From Actinokineospora baliensis (GTDB taxonomy: Bacteria > Actinomycetota > Actinomycetes > Mycobacteriales > Pseudonocardiaceae), in NCBI RefSeq assembly GCF_016907695.1, contig NZ_JAFBCK010000001.1, forward strand, positions 3,568,501-3,632,500: a DNA stretch of 64,000 nt, written 5' to 3'. Of this stretch, positions 17,890 to 27,000 are shown one piece after another (position 1 is the first letter of the stretch; every line of letters begins with the position of its first letter). The notes under the pieces were generated by a model that was not told the DNA's origin, made no database searches, and worked only from the letters and a program-made list of their open reading frames with translations. Made by a program: the position numbers and the translations under genes.

Positions 17890-19056
17890 CAGCCGCCACG
17901 CCACGAGTCCACTCAGGATGGTGGCGAGGCCCGCGAGGTAGGCCGCCCACGTCAGCGAAAGCGCTTGCGCCACAGCGGGTCCCACGATCGCGCCCACGAA
18001 CGTGGCCACCGCTTCGCCGGTGAACACGACGGAGCTCACCCGCCCCAGCCCCTCGTTCGGCGTGACCCGTTGCAGTGTGGTCTGCGTGGCACCCATCGCC
18101 ACCGACCCGACCGCGCCCACACCGACCGCCGCGAGCGCGGCAGGCGTGGTCGTGGTGGCCGAGAACACCGCGACGAACCCGACCCCGGTCGCTGCCAAAG
18201 CCCCGCCCACCAGCGGCCCCGGCGCCACCCGGTCGACCAGGACGCGCATCACCGGCGCCCCCAGCAGAAACCCGATGCCCAGCGCCGACAGGACGATGCC
18301 GATCTGGCCACTGCCACCCAACACGGTCACCCCGTACGGGACCAGCAGAGCGGTGAGACACGCATTGGCCCCGAGGAACAGCGACATCACCACCAGCACC
18401 CCACCCGCAGTCCCATTGGTCCGCAGAAACGTCAAGCCCCACCGCAGATCCGCCCACACCCGCCCTTCTCCACCAGCCCGCCGCCCACCCCGAGCGGCCG
18501 TCCGCAGCACCGCCACCGCCGACACCAGATAACTCCCCACGTCGACCATCACCAACACCCCGAACCCAACCCACCCCAACAACACCCCACCCGCCGCCGC
18601 GCCGACCAACCGCACAACCCCGTCGGTCACGGCGTTGACCGCGTTGGCACTGCTCAACACCGGCCCGGTCCCCACCACCGCGGGCGTGTGCGCCTGGGCC
18701 GCGGGCCGGAAGAGCACGGTCCCCGAGCTCTCCACCACCAACACGGCGTACACCAGCCACAGGTCCCCCACCTCCCGCACCAGCAGAAGGCAGGCGACCG
18801 CCCCAGCCCGAACCAGGTCGGCCACCACCATCACCCGCCGCCGATCCCACCGGTCGACCCACACCCCCGCCACCGGCCCGAACAGCACAGGCGGCAAGAA
18901 CTCCGCGGCCAACGTCAGCCCAGTGGCCGCCATCGACCCGGTGAGCACGAACACCTGCACCGGCACCGCCACCACCAACAACCACGACCCGAGCTGACTG
19001 ACGAACCGCCCGAACCACAACCACCGAAAGTCCCGAACCCCAAACGCCTCAAACAC
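17866..19056 (-). CDS. MFS transporter (EntS/MFS_3-like exporter)
   Basis: 396 residues with 12 predicted transmembrane helices. The sequence style (FRWLWFGRFVSQLGSWL at the N-terminus, VAGVWVDRWDRRRVMVVADL after helix 2, RVTPNEGLGRVSSVV near helix 10) is that of MFS_3 exporters such as EntS and macrolide/siderophore pumps. As it converges on the biosynthetic operon it is a second candidate exporter or self-resistance pump for the product. Runs of Thr/Gly/Val codons make this gene repetitive at the DNA level. A small dyad lies 47 bp upstream of the start. Confidence 0.83.
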   Translation of the reverse strand: MFEAFGVRDFRWLWFGRFVSQLGSWLLVVAVPVQVFVLTGSMAATGLTLAAEFLPPVLFGPVAGVWVDRWDRRRVMVVADLVRAGAVACLLLVREVGDLWLVYAVLVVESSGTVLFRPAAQAHTPAVVGTGPVLSSANAVNAVTDGVVRLVGAAAGGVLLGWVGFGVLVMVDVGSYLVSAVAVLRTAARGGRRAGGEGRVWADLRWGLTFLRTNGTAGGVLVVMSLFLGANACLTALLVPYGVTVLGGSGQIGIVLSALGIGFLLGAPVMRVLVDRVAPGPLVGGALAATGVGFVAVFSATTTTPAALAAVGVGAVGSVAMGATQTTLQRVTPNEGLGRVSSVVFTGEAVATFVGAIVGPAVAQALSLTWAAYLAGLATILSGLVAWRLLPGAPRE

Positions 19057-19102
19057 TTGTGCCCACCCCAGTCCGATCCCACACGGGCAACCACTCGCCA
19101 GC

Positions 19103-19117
19103 TCCTACTCCGTAGGA
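19103..19117. promoter_or_regulatory. Small dyad upstream of MFS exporter
   Basis: TCCTAC-TCC-GTAGGA, a perfect 6-bp inverted repeat 47 bp upstream of the exporter start, in an otherwise gene-free 195-bp gap. It could be an operator for a local repressor, or a 5' leader hairpin. No repressor for it was identified. Confidence 0.35.
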
Positions 19118-19185
19118 ACACCGCCACCCCATCCCCGTTGCACCCCTCACCCGGGCGGGTCGGACCGAAGAAAGGTGATCAGCCA

Positions 19186-19209
19186 GAATCGGACACCCGG
19201 AATCGGACA
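19186..19209 (+). repeat. 10-bp direct repeat GAATCGGACA
   Basis: GAATCGGACA occurs at 19186-19195 and again at 19200-19209, 43 bp before the start of the frameshifted glycerophosphotransferase-like gene. The 14-bp period could be a tandem regulator site or chance. Confidence 0.35.
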
Positions 19210-19251
19210 GCCTGGGTCGCGGTCGGCTGCTCAGGAGAGGGGCGGGACTCC

Positions 19252-20462
19252 ATGAACGCTGGGCCGCGCCGGGTGCGAAGTCCTGTTGACCCTGCGGACC
19301 GCCACTGGGCGACCATCCCGAGTCGCAAGTCGGTGCTGGTCCTGGTCCCGCACATCGTCGCGGGGACGCGGCTGTTCGACTTGCTGGAGTTGTTCGAGAA
19401 CGACAAACGCCTGCAAGTGGTGTTCACGCAGCCGGAGCCCTGGGAGGCATGGCAGGCGACCGATGGGTTCCTGGCCGATCGAGGCGGGGTGGTCCTGCCC
19501 TGGGCTCAAGCCAGGCGCGAGCGCTACGACTTGGTGCTGGCGGCCAGCATCCGCGGTCTGGACGAGGTGAATGGGCCCGCGCCGCTCATCCCGCACGGAG
19601 GTGGCCTCGCCCAGTACCGCCGGTGGCGTCCGGCGACGACAGGGGAGTCGTGGGCGCCGGTGCTGAACATGGACCGGGATCAACTGATGCGGCACGGGAA
19701 GGTGTTGGCGGAAGCCATTGTGCTCACCCATGACGACGAGATGGAGGTACTTACCACCGCCTGCCCTCCCGCTGTGCCTTACGCGGTCGTGGCGGGAGAC
19801 ATCGCGTTCGACCGGATGACCGCCAGCTTGCCAATGCGTGATCACTACCGCGCGGAGTTGGGCCTATCGCCGGGGCAGGAGTTGGTGGTCGTCAGTTCGA
19901 CTTGGTCGTCCGCGTCGGCGTTTGGTCGTCACCCGGACCTGTTCGACCTGGTACAGCGGGAACTCCCGGCGGATCGCTACCGGGTGGTGGGGCTACTGCA
20001 CCCGAACGTGTGGTCGCACCACGGCGTGTGGCAGGTCAAGACGTGGTTGGCGGACAACATGCGGGCAGGTCTGGGGGTGTCCCACCGGAGGAGGGGTGGC
20101 GCGCTGCCTTGGTCGGCGCCGACTACGTGATCGGCGACTACGGCTCGGTCACGACTTTCGCCGCAGGGCTCGGGAGCCCGGTCCTCAGGTCCGCCGAGCC
20201 GGACGGCCCCCTGCGCCCTGGGAGCCCATCGGCTGTATTGGCGGACCTCGCGCCGCGTTGGGAGCTGCAACGGCCTCTAGAAGGTCAGTTGGCCGCCGCG
20301 CGTGTGGACGTGGGAGGCCGGATTCACGAACTCCTTACGTCACGTCCCGGGGCCGCGGCGGCGATCCTGCGCGAAACCATGTACCGGTTGCTGGGCATCG
20401 CCGAGCCCGACCGACCCGTCAAGCCTCGGCCGCTACCCGCGCCTACGTTGCTCTCCGCGTGA
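19252..20462 (+). pseudogene. CDP-glycerol glycerophosphotransferase-like protein, frameshifted
   Basis: A GT-B-like protein of about 400 residues resembling actinomycete relatives of CDP-glycerol glycerophosphotransferase. The N-terminal half starts SVLVLVPHIVAGTRLFDLLE; the C-terminal half holds LVGADYVIGDYGSVTTFAAG, which parallels the nucleotide-sugar site of TagF/TagB-like enzymes. The two halves are in different frames: the first runs to 20130, the second is open to 20462. The break is at a G5 run (20073-20077); one extra G would restore an uninterrupted GLGGVPPEEGWRAALVGADY. It is therefore a one-base deletion, either real or a base-calling error. ATG 19252 has AGGAGAGG upstream. The natural substrate is unknown. 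Confidence 0.7.
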
Positions 20463-21143
20463 CTACGGAGAGGTGTGCTGGGCGACGTAGGTCTTGAGGG
20501 TTTCTGCAGGGGGACCGTCGGCGGTGATGGCGCCTTGGTTGAGGAGGATCACTCGGGGGGCCGTGGCCGCAAGGTCCAGGTCGTGGGTGATGAGGATGGT
20601 GTGTTGGGGGAGGTCGGTGATCAGGCGGGTGATGCGGTGGCGGTTTCAGAGGTCCAGCAGGGTCGTGGGCTCGTCGAAGATGATGTGGGTGGGGTTGGTG
20701 ATGAGGACCGCCGCTATGGCGAGGAGTTGCTTCTGACCGCCGCTGAGCAGGTGGGCGGGGTGGTCGCGGTGGGCGGTCAGGCCGTACTCGGTGAGGGCGG
20801 CCGCTACGCGGGCTTCGCGTTCTGGGCGGGGGACGCCGTGGTGTTTGAGGCCAAAGTCGAGGTCCTCGGCGACGGTGGGCATGATGATCTGGATGTCGGG
20901 GTCTTGGAAGACGAAGCCCACCTTGCGGCGGATCGCCTTGCCCTGCTTCTTGGTGTCTAAGCCGTCGACGAGAACTTGGCCCTCTGTCGGCAAAAGCAGG
21001 CCGTTGAGCAAGCGGGCGAGGGTGCTTTTACCGGAACCGTTGGCGCCAACGATGGCTATGCGCGGCTCGCTAAGAGTCAGGTCTATGCCGCGTAGGACAT
21101 GGTGTTCGCCATAGCGGTGGTGGACGTTGCGGAGCTCGATCAC
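20463..21143 (-). pseudogene. bioM: ECF biotin transporter ATPase BioM with in-frame TGA
   Basis: ABC ATPase of the cobalt/biotin energy-coupling-factor type: Walker [10 protein letters not shown] (residues 33-41), Q-loop FVFQDPDIQ, signature LLSGGQKQ and Walker [10 protein letters not shown]. Codon 166 is TGA (20648-20646) directly after TTLLDL. Reading continues in frame with NRHRITRLITDL and ILITHDLDLAA (the H-loop) to a TAG at 20463, so a CGA-to-TGA nonsense change is likely. The truncated form lacks the switch histidine and should not hydrolyse ATP normally. The GTG start at 21143 overlaps the bioY stop (GTGA). Read-through or a sequencing error are alternatives. Confidence 0.82.
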
Positions 21144-21694
21144 GCGGCTTGCCTTGGCTGCACTAGAGGGTAGGCGCGGCGTACGGTGACCGCGGTCAGT
21201 GAGGCGACTATGACCTTGGCAAGGTCGCCGGGGAGGAAGACCACTGACCCGGTGATGGCCTTGCCTAGGGGCAGGTTCGCGGACACTGCCATCCAGGGGA
21301 TCCCGATGACGTATAGGACGAGCGCCCCGCCTATAGCGTTGGCCAGCAGCGCCCAAGCCAGGTTGTACCGCCGCCACAGCCATTCGGTGATGAGACCGAC
21401 CACGAACGCGCCGACCGGATAGGCGAGGATGAAACCGCCTGTGGGGCCAAGGATCACGCCGATGCCGCCGCGTCCGCCGGGGAGCACGGGCAGGCCAATG
21501 GCGACCAACGCGACGAAGAGCAGGATCGCCAGACCGCCGCGGCGGGCCCCCAGGATCGACCCGGCCAGCATGACGCCCAACGTCTGGGCGGTGAACGGGG
21601 CGGGCACCAGTGGCAGTTCGATCAGCGGGAACAGGCCCAGCACCACGGTGATCGCCGCGAACAGCGCCACCAGCGCGATGTCCTTGCTGCGCAA
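21140..21694 (-). CDS. bioY: Biotin ECF transporter S component BioY
   Basis: 184 residues, about six transmembrane helices. It carries the BioY signatures: [19 protein letters not shown] near the N-terminus and [18 protein letters not shown] in the middle. BioY is the membrane protein that binds biotin; coupled to BioM (ATPase) and BioN (transmembrane coupler) it drives high-affinity uptake. Some BioY proteins transport alone, which matters here because the downstream bioM is interrupted. The start follows an AGGAGG-like site 10 bp after bioN; the stop overlaps the bioM GTG. Confidence 0.95.
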   Translation of the reverse strand: MRSKDIALVALFAAITVVLGLFPLIELPLVPAPFTAQTLGVMLAGSILGARRGGLAILLFVALVAIGLPVLPGGRGGIGVILGPTGGFILAYPVGAFVVGLITEWLWRRYNLAWALLANAIGGALVLYVIGIPWMAVSANLPLGKAITGSVVFLPGDLAKVIVASLTAVTVRRAYPLVQPRQAA

Positions 21695-21704
21695 GGGAGT
21701 CCTC

Positions 21705-22301
21705 CTAGTCGGAACCGGCGCCGCGCGCCTCGAGGGCGTCCCCGAGGCCGTCGGCGAGCCGCAATGTCTTGATCAGCAGCGGGGTGAGGAACCGGGTGCT
21801 CCGCCGCACGCCCCTGGCCCGCTGCGCCGCCCGGACCTGGTCGGCCTGCTCCTTGAGCACGGGGATGAACCGGATGGTCATCGCCACGACCAGGCCGACC
21901 CGCTCTGGTCGCACCCCCAGTGGCCGCAGCGGTCGCAGCGCGGTCTCCACGGTGGCGACCATCGCCGAGGTGCGGGTGGTCAGCGTGACGAGGTTCGCCA
22001 GCGCCACCAGCACCACGATCCGTTGCCCAACGACCACGGCTGTCACCCAGCCGGTGAGCAACACCTGGGCGACGACGATGACCGCGAGTACCGGCACGAT
22101 CGGCAGCAGGTGCCGGAGCCCCACCCGGGGCGGGACCCGGGCCAGCGCGTAGCAGAGCACCACCGCGCCCATCGCCGCGCCGAGCCCAACGATCGACCGC
22201 ACGAAGAACAGCCCGGTCCCCGCGGCGAGCAGCACCAGCAACTTCGCCCCGGCGGGCACCGCGTGCACGGGGGAGCGCGCCTCGTGGAACAGGCTCAGCA
22301 T
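21705..22301 (-). CDS. bioN: ECF transporter T component BioN (EcfT)
   Basis: 198 residues, several transmembrane helices, and the two EcfT coupling motifs with Ala-Arg-Gly cores (AQRARGV and ALEARGA) in the cytoplasmic C-terminal helices that dock on the ATPase. The ATG at 22301 follows GGGGAAG; an in-frame ATG at 22316 is an alternative. It is the first gene of the leftward bioN-bioY-bioM operon. Its role as the coupling protein is known from the family; biotin specificity is inferred from bioY. Confidence 0.88.
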   Translation of the reverse strand: MLSLFHEARSPVHAVPAGAKLLVLLAAGTGLFFVRSIVGLGAAMGAVVLCYALARVPPRVGLRHLLPIVPVLAVIVVAQVLLTGWVTAVVVGQRIVVLVALANLVTLTTRTSAMVATVETALRPLRPLGVRPERVGLVVAMTIRFIPVLKEQADQVRAAQRARGVRRSTRFLTPLLIKTLRLADGLGDALEARGAGSD

Positions 22302-22323
22302 GCTTCCCCGCAACATCGGATGG

Positions 22324-22372
22324 TCGGTTGATTCGCGGTCGAACCTACCAGCGGGATTTCCTCGTCAACCGA
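22324..22372. promoter_or_regulatory. Inverted repeat upstream of bioN
   Basis: TCGGTTGA (22324-22331) and TCAACCGA (22365-22372) form an 8-bp inverted repeat 33 bp apart, starting 23 bp upstream of the bioN ATG. It does not match the BirA or BioR consensus that I know. It may be a biotin-responsive operator of another type or chance. Confidence 0.3.
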
Positions 22373-22435
22373 TAGAGCTCACCGGCGCGCCGTTGTCCCC
22401 ACCCGCTCTTGACAGCTCTCACCTGCGGAAACGCG

Positions 22436-23284
22436 CTACCCCTCGACGGTGGCGGGAACCGGGTCGGCCTCGCGCGCCCTGGCGAGCTGGGTGACCCCGA
22501 ACGCGGCGACGATGCCGAACGCGGCGGCGAGGGTGAGCGCGATCGGCGACGCGCCGATGTCCTCGTTGAGGAACACGACGCCGATCAGGGTCGCGCTGAC
22601 CGGGTTCACCAGGTTGGTCACGGCCAGCGGCGCCCCGAGGCCGTTGCGGTACGAGCGCTGCGTCAGCACGGTCGCGCTGATGGCGAACGCGGCGATGGCG
22701 AGGATGGTGAAGATGGTGACCGGCCAGAGCAGGAACGCCGGTCCACTTGCGCCGAAGTTGACGACCGCGGTCTGGCACAGCGCCGAGCACACCGCGAAGG
22801 CGAGCCCGCCCGCGGCCGCTTCCCACACCGTCGACGCGTCCGGGCGGCGTCCGCGTAGGCCGAGGACGGTGACTATGGCCGTCGCGGCGGCGAGTAGGAC
22901 GGTCAGCTCGACGGAGCTCAGCGCCTCGGAGCGGCCCGCGGTGGCGATGATCATCGTCAGCCCGGCCAGGCCGACCACCGTGCAGGCCATCCCGCTCAGC
23001 TCCAGCCCGGTCACCCGCCGCTTGGCCCCGGCGGCCGCGAACGGCACGGCGATCACCAGCGTGAGCACGCCGAGGGGTTGGATGAGCGAGAGCGGGCCGA
23101 ACCCGAGGGACACCACGTGCAGCGCCGCGCCACCCGCGTTGAGCAGCTGCGCGACCCACCACACCGGAACCCTGGTCAGCTCCCGGACCGACAGGTGGCC
23201 CAACCGGGCCTGGATGAGTGCCGCGATCGCGTAGATGATCGACACCGCCACGCACAGCACGATGGTGATCGCCAGGTCGCTCAC
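22436..23284 (-). CDS. DMT-family (EamA-like) transporter
   Basis: 282 residues with nine to ten hydrophobic helices and internal pseudo-repeat typical of drug/metabolite transporters. Helix 3-4 reads GPLSLIQPLGVLTLVIAVPF and the second repeat contains NLVNPVSATLIGVVFLNEDIG, the conserved end of EamA repeats. The substrate is not predictable. The GTG at 23284 follows GGGGGCGG and opens just before helix 1; longer in-frame starts upstream would add a hydrophilic tail. It is divergent from the RibD/DHFR-like gene, with tandem dyads between them. Confidence 0.82.
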   Translation of the reverse strand: MSDLAITIVLCVAVSIIYAIAALIQARLGHLSVRELTRVPVWWVAQLLNAGGAALHVVSLGFGPLSLIQPLGVLTLVIAVPFAAAGAKRRVTGLELSGMACTVVGLAGLTMIIATAGRSEALSSVELTVLLAAATAIVTVLGLRGRRPDASTVWEAAAGGLAFAVCSALCQTAVVNFGASGPAFLLWPVTIFTILAIAAFAISATVLTQRSYRNGLGAPLAVTNLVNPVSATLIGVVFLNEDIGASPIALTLAAAFGIVAAFGVTQLARAREADPVPATVEG

Positions 23285-23381
23285 CGGTCCGCCCCCTCGG
23301 TCTTCCTCCAACCGAGCAGGCACAATCCAGCGTCGGCGCGCAACCCCAGAATAGTCCGGGGCCCGCCCGACCTGAGCCGAT

Positions 23382-23415
23382 TTGACCGAAGTCACACGGT
23401 GGTGACCGGGGTCAC
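23382..23415. promoter_or_regulatory. Tandem GTGACC-type dyads
   Basis: Perfect dyad GTGACC-GG-GGTCAC at 23402-23415 and a degenerate copy TTGACC-GA-AGTCAC at 23382-23395, exactly 20 bp apart (about two helical turns, same face). They lie between the divergent DMT transporter and reductase genes, 66 bp before the reductase ATG, and look like a dimeric-repressor operator pair. Confidence 0.5.
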
Positions 23416-23480
23416 AGTCGGTCGGTGTCGATCGGGGCCCACCGCGCTTCGACATGGGGGCGACGGCAACCGAGGAGGAC

Positions 23481-24077
23481 ATGATGGGCAAGGTCACCTG
23501 CGACATCGCGATGTCGATCGACGGGTTCGTGGCGGGCCCGAACCAGAGTCTTGAGGCCCCGCTCGGCGTGGGCGTCGAACAGCGCCTGCACCGGTGGATG
23601 TTCGAGGCGGCCGAGGACAACGCCGCCGAACTGGCCGAGATCACCGCCGCGAAGGCCTACATCATGGGCCGGAACATGTTCGGCCCCGACCGCGGCGAGT
23701 GGGACCTGACCTGGACCGGCTGGTGGGGCGCCGAGCCGCCGTACCACGCCCCCGTGTACGTGCTGTCCCACCACGAGCGGGAAGACCTCCCGATGGACGG
23801 CGGCACCACCTTCCACTTCGTCACCGGCGGCATCACCGAGGCGATCACCCGAGCCAGGACCGCCGCGGGCGACGGCTCCATCTCCATCGCGGGCGGGGCG
23901 TCCACGGTGAACCAGTTCCTCGCCGCGGGCCTGATCGACGAACTCCGCCTGCACGTCGCACCGGTGGTACTCGGCGAGGGCGAACGCCTGTTCACCGGCG
24001 TCGGCCGCATCGACCTGACCCCGCTCACCGTCCGCCACACCGCCCTGGTCACCCACATCAGCTACGCAATCGGGTGA
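23481..24077 (+). CDS. RibD C-terminal / dihydrofolate reductase-like protein
   Basis: 198 residues of the bacterial RibD_C/DHFR superfamily (PF01872). The N-terminus CDIAMSIDGFVAGPNQSLE and the AAKAYIMGRNMFGP stretch are the usual substrate/NADPH-site signatures; SISIAGGASTVNQFLAAGLIDEL is the hallmark C-terminal NADPH-binding segment. These stand-alone proteins are widespread in actinomycetes and mostly of unknown substrate; trimethoprim-type DHFR activity is not implied. ATG 23481 (or 23484) follows GAGGAGG. The 3' end overlaps the converging HEAT-repeat gene by 20 bp. Confidence 0.85.
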   Translation: MMGKVTCDIAMSIDGFVAGPNQSLEAPLGVGVEQRLHRWMFEAAEDNAAELAEITAAKAYIMGRNMFGPDRGEWDLTWTGWWGAEPPYHAPVYVLSHHEREDLPMDGGTTFHFVTGGITEAITRARTAAGDGSISIAGGASTVNQFLAAGLIDELRLHVAPVVLGEGERLFTGVGRIDLTPLTVRHTALVTHISYAIG

Positions 24078-27000
24078 TGACGTCCCGCGCCTCCTGGAGG
24101 CACAGGTCGCTCCACTTGGCCAGGTCCCCGGCAGCCCGCAGCCGGACGTGCCAGGGCACCCCGCCGTCGTGCGCGACCCGCCGGACGATGATCGCCGCCA
24201 CCTCCCGGTAGCCCCGGTGGGTAGTGGCCATCGCTTCGGCCGCGCGCACCTGTGTGAGTGCGTCGGCATCCTTGGCGAGGGCTTGCAAGGCAATGACGGT
24301 CTCGGTCGGCTCGAACTCGCTGCGCGCCTCCAGCACCGGCAGGCTCGGCGGGAGGTCCTGGAGAAACCGGACCATCCTCCGGCGCGTGTCGGGCCGCTCG
24401 ATCGCCAGCGTCCGCGCCGCCCCTGTCCTCGCGGTGATCGGGAGCGTCTCATCGTCGACGATGGCTTGGAGGGCCTCGGCGCCCCATTCGCGGCCCCGGG
24501 GACCGAAGGTCATCAAGTCGGCTGCGGCTCGCCAGCGGAGGGCGGGGCGGGCGGTGGTGGCGAGCCGCTTGAGGATGCGCGCGGCGGCAGCACGGTCGTC
24601 GGTGTGGCGGTCTTGCAGGGACATAGCGGCCATCCACCGGACGGCATCCGATGAGCTGGGGTCGTCGCGGATCGCGCGGATGGGAGCGAGGCCGTCGTAC
24701 TGGCGGAGGTCGAAGAGGAGCCGGATCCGGAGTTGATCGGCGGTGCGCGGATCGCGGGTGACCTGGCGGAGGTGGTCGATGGCGTCGTGGGGGTCGGTGG
24801 GGGAGAGGCGGAGCAGGATGTGGGCCGCTTGGGTGCTGTCGGTGGCTCGGCGCGCCGCGGCTAGGACGGTGTCGCGGTGAGCGGGACCTAGATCGGCGCG
24901 AGCGGCCAGGCGGAGGGGGACATCGGCAATGGCTTGGGTGGCTTCGGGGATGAAGGTGGGGGACAGGTCGACCAGGGCGTTCGCTGCCTCAACCCGCTCC
25001 GCAGCCGTCCGCTCCGGTGCGGTGAACACGTCCCGGATCGCTGCTATGACTTCATCCCGGCACGGGATCCCGCCGTACATGTCAGGTGAAAGCACGCGAG
25101 AGGCAATGTCCAGTGCCCGGTCGGCGACAACTAGTCGAGCGGCGTCGAGTCTTGCGGTGCCCGTCAGTGATCGAGCCATTGTGGACCGTTCCGAACCTTG
25201 AACGGTGGGATCGCATACAAGCGCGCCGAGGAAACCTGAAATGGTCGAGGGTGGGGTGGCACGAAGGTGGATGAACACGCCGACCGCGTCCACACGTTCT
25301 GTTGCTGTCAGCGTCGGCCGGTTGGCCAGTTCGCTGACCCAGTGCAGGATTTCATGTGCGCGTTGTTGGTCTAAGAGCAGAATTGTGGAAGCGCACCGGA
25401 CCCGGTCTCTGGTCGGTTCCCTTTCGTTGCTCAATGAGATAGAGAGGGCGTTCGTGATCTCATCGAAGGTTCCGGGTTCGGCTGCGATGAGGTTGCGAGC
25501 GGAAAGCCTGTAGATTTCGTGCTGGCGAAACGGATCTATGATCAGTTGGAGAAACTCGCTGATCGCACGTTCGGGGCCTTCGGGTTCCAGTTCCGCAAGG
25601 GTGTCCGCGGCGAACGTTCGACACCGCTGGCTCGTGTCCGTATTGGCTAGAATAGCGCGCAGTAACACGGGGGCGTTGTCAATATCCTTGATAAGACTTC
25701 GCGAGGGAGTAGCTTCCAGGTCGTTGAGCAACGCGCGGACAAGATGGCGGTCATTGAGGTTTGCGACGACGGCACCCCGTATCGCCCAGGGGGTCAGGCG
25801 GTCTTCTGCTATGTGGCGGTGGAGGTCCCGGCCAGGGAATCCGAGTGTACGAATCGCTCTTGCGGCTGACCACTGCTGTACCCGCAGGGCTGAGGAGTAG
25901 TGAGAACTGATGATTTCGGCGAGCCTTTCTCTCGCCGGTTCGGGCATATCGCGAAACTGGCGGGTCCAGGCGACGAGTCCGCTGTGGTGGATGTGGTCGA
26001 TCAGGGTGATGGCGGCAGGCAGGACCTCGTCGTACAGGTGATAGCCCAACTGGGCAAGGCTATGGGCCGCGATGGTCGCCGTGATTGACCGCTTTGATTG
26101 ATGGAGTGCCTCGCGTAGTTGCCTGACGGAAACTTCAAGATCGATGGTATCTGTTCGGAGCATGCGAGAGATATGAAGCTGGCCCACGTGGCGAAGGTCG
26201 CGCAGGCTCATGAGTTCCAACAGTTCAGCCTGCGCCTGTTCGCGGTGCTCGGCGAAGCCCTCGAGTTGTCGCCAAGCTATAAGTCGGGCGACGAAATCGT
26301 TTCCTTCCTGGCCGATCTCCAAGAGGGTCATCGAAGCTTCGGGATGAAACTCGGTACCCAAGTGGACGAGGCTGGCAGCCGCTCTTGCCCGACTGTACTC
26401 GTCCACGTTGCCGTCTCTGGTGGTTCTCTGCATAGCTGCGATAGCGCCAGATCTGTGCGGATCGCCCAATTGGGCAAGTTTCTCTAGTGCGAACTCACGT
26501 TCCCAGTTATCCGCAAGCGGATTCTCGGAAACGATCATCAAGGTCTGGGCCGCTTCGCTGTGTTGATCAGGTCCAAGGTCGATCAACGATACCGCAGCCC
26601 ACAGGCGTCCGTTCTGATCAGTCGAGCGATCGGCGAGTATCGCGAGAAGCATACTGAGCGCGCGGTCGTAAAACCTTGGGCCGAGTTCGATCAGCGCGTC
26701 AGCGATCGTTCGTCGATATTGTTTGGTGGCGCTTTCATTCGAAATCGTACATAGCAACTTAGCTGCATTTGCGGTGCATTGGGATCCCAGGCTAGCCAGC
26801 GTTCGCATGGCTGTGATGCGCGTGTGCGGATCGGTGTCAGTCTCGGCGGTCGCCAGGAGGAGCGTGGCTGCTTCCTGCAAGAACCGGGGATCCATCCCGG
26901 CGAGTCGGGCGGTACCGGACCAGTCGGCGAGGGTTGGATCGTGCGATAGGAGCTTGAGAAAAGCAGTACTACTGCGGTTCTGGTCGGGGCTGATCGCGGC

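Noticed and set aside
20646..20648. TGA as selenocysteine codon in bioM
   Set aside because: The family has Arg or similar here, not a redox residue, and no SECIS-like hairpin stands out downstream.
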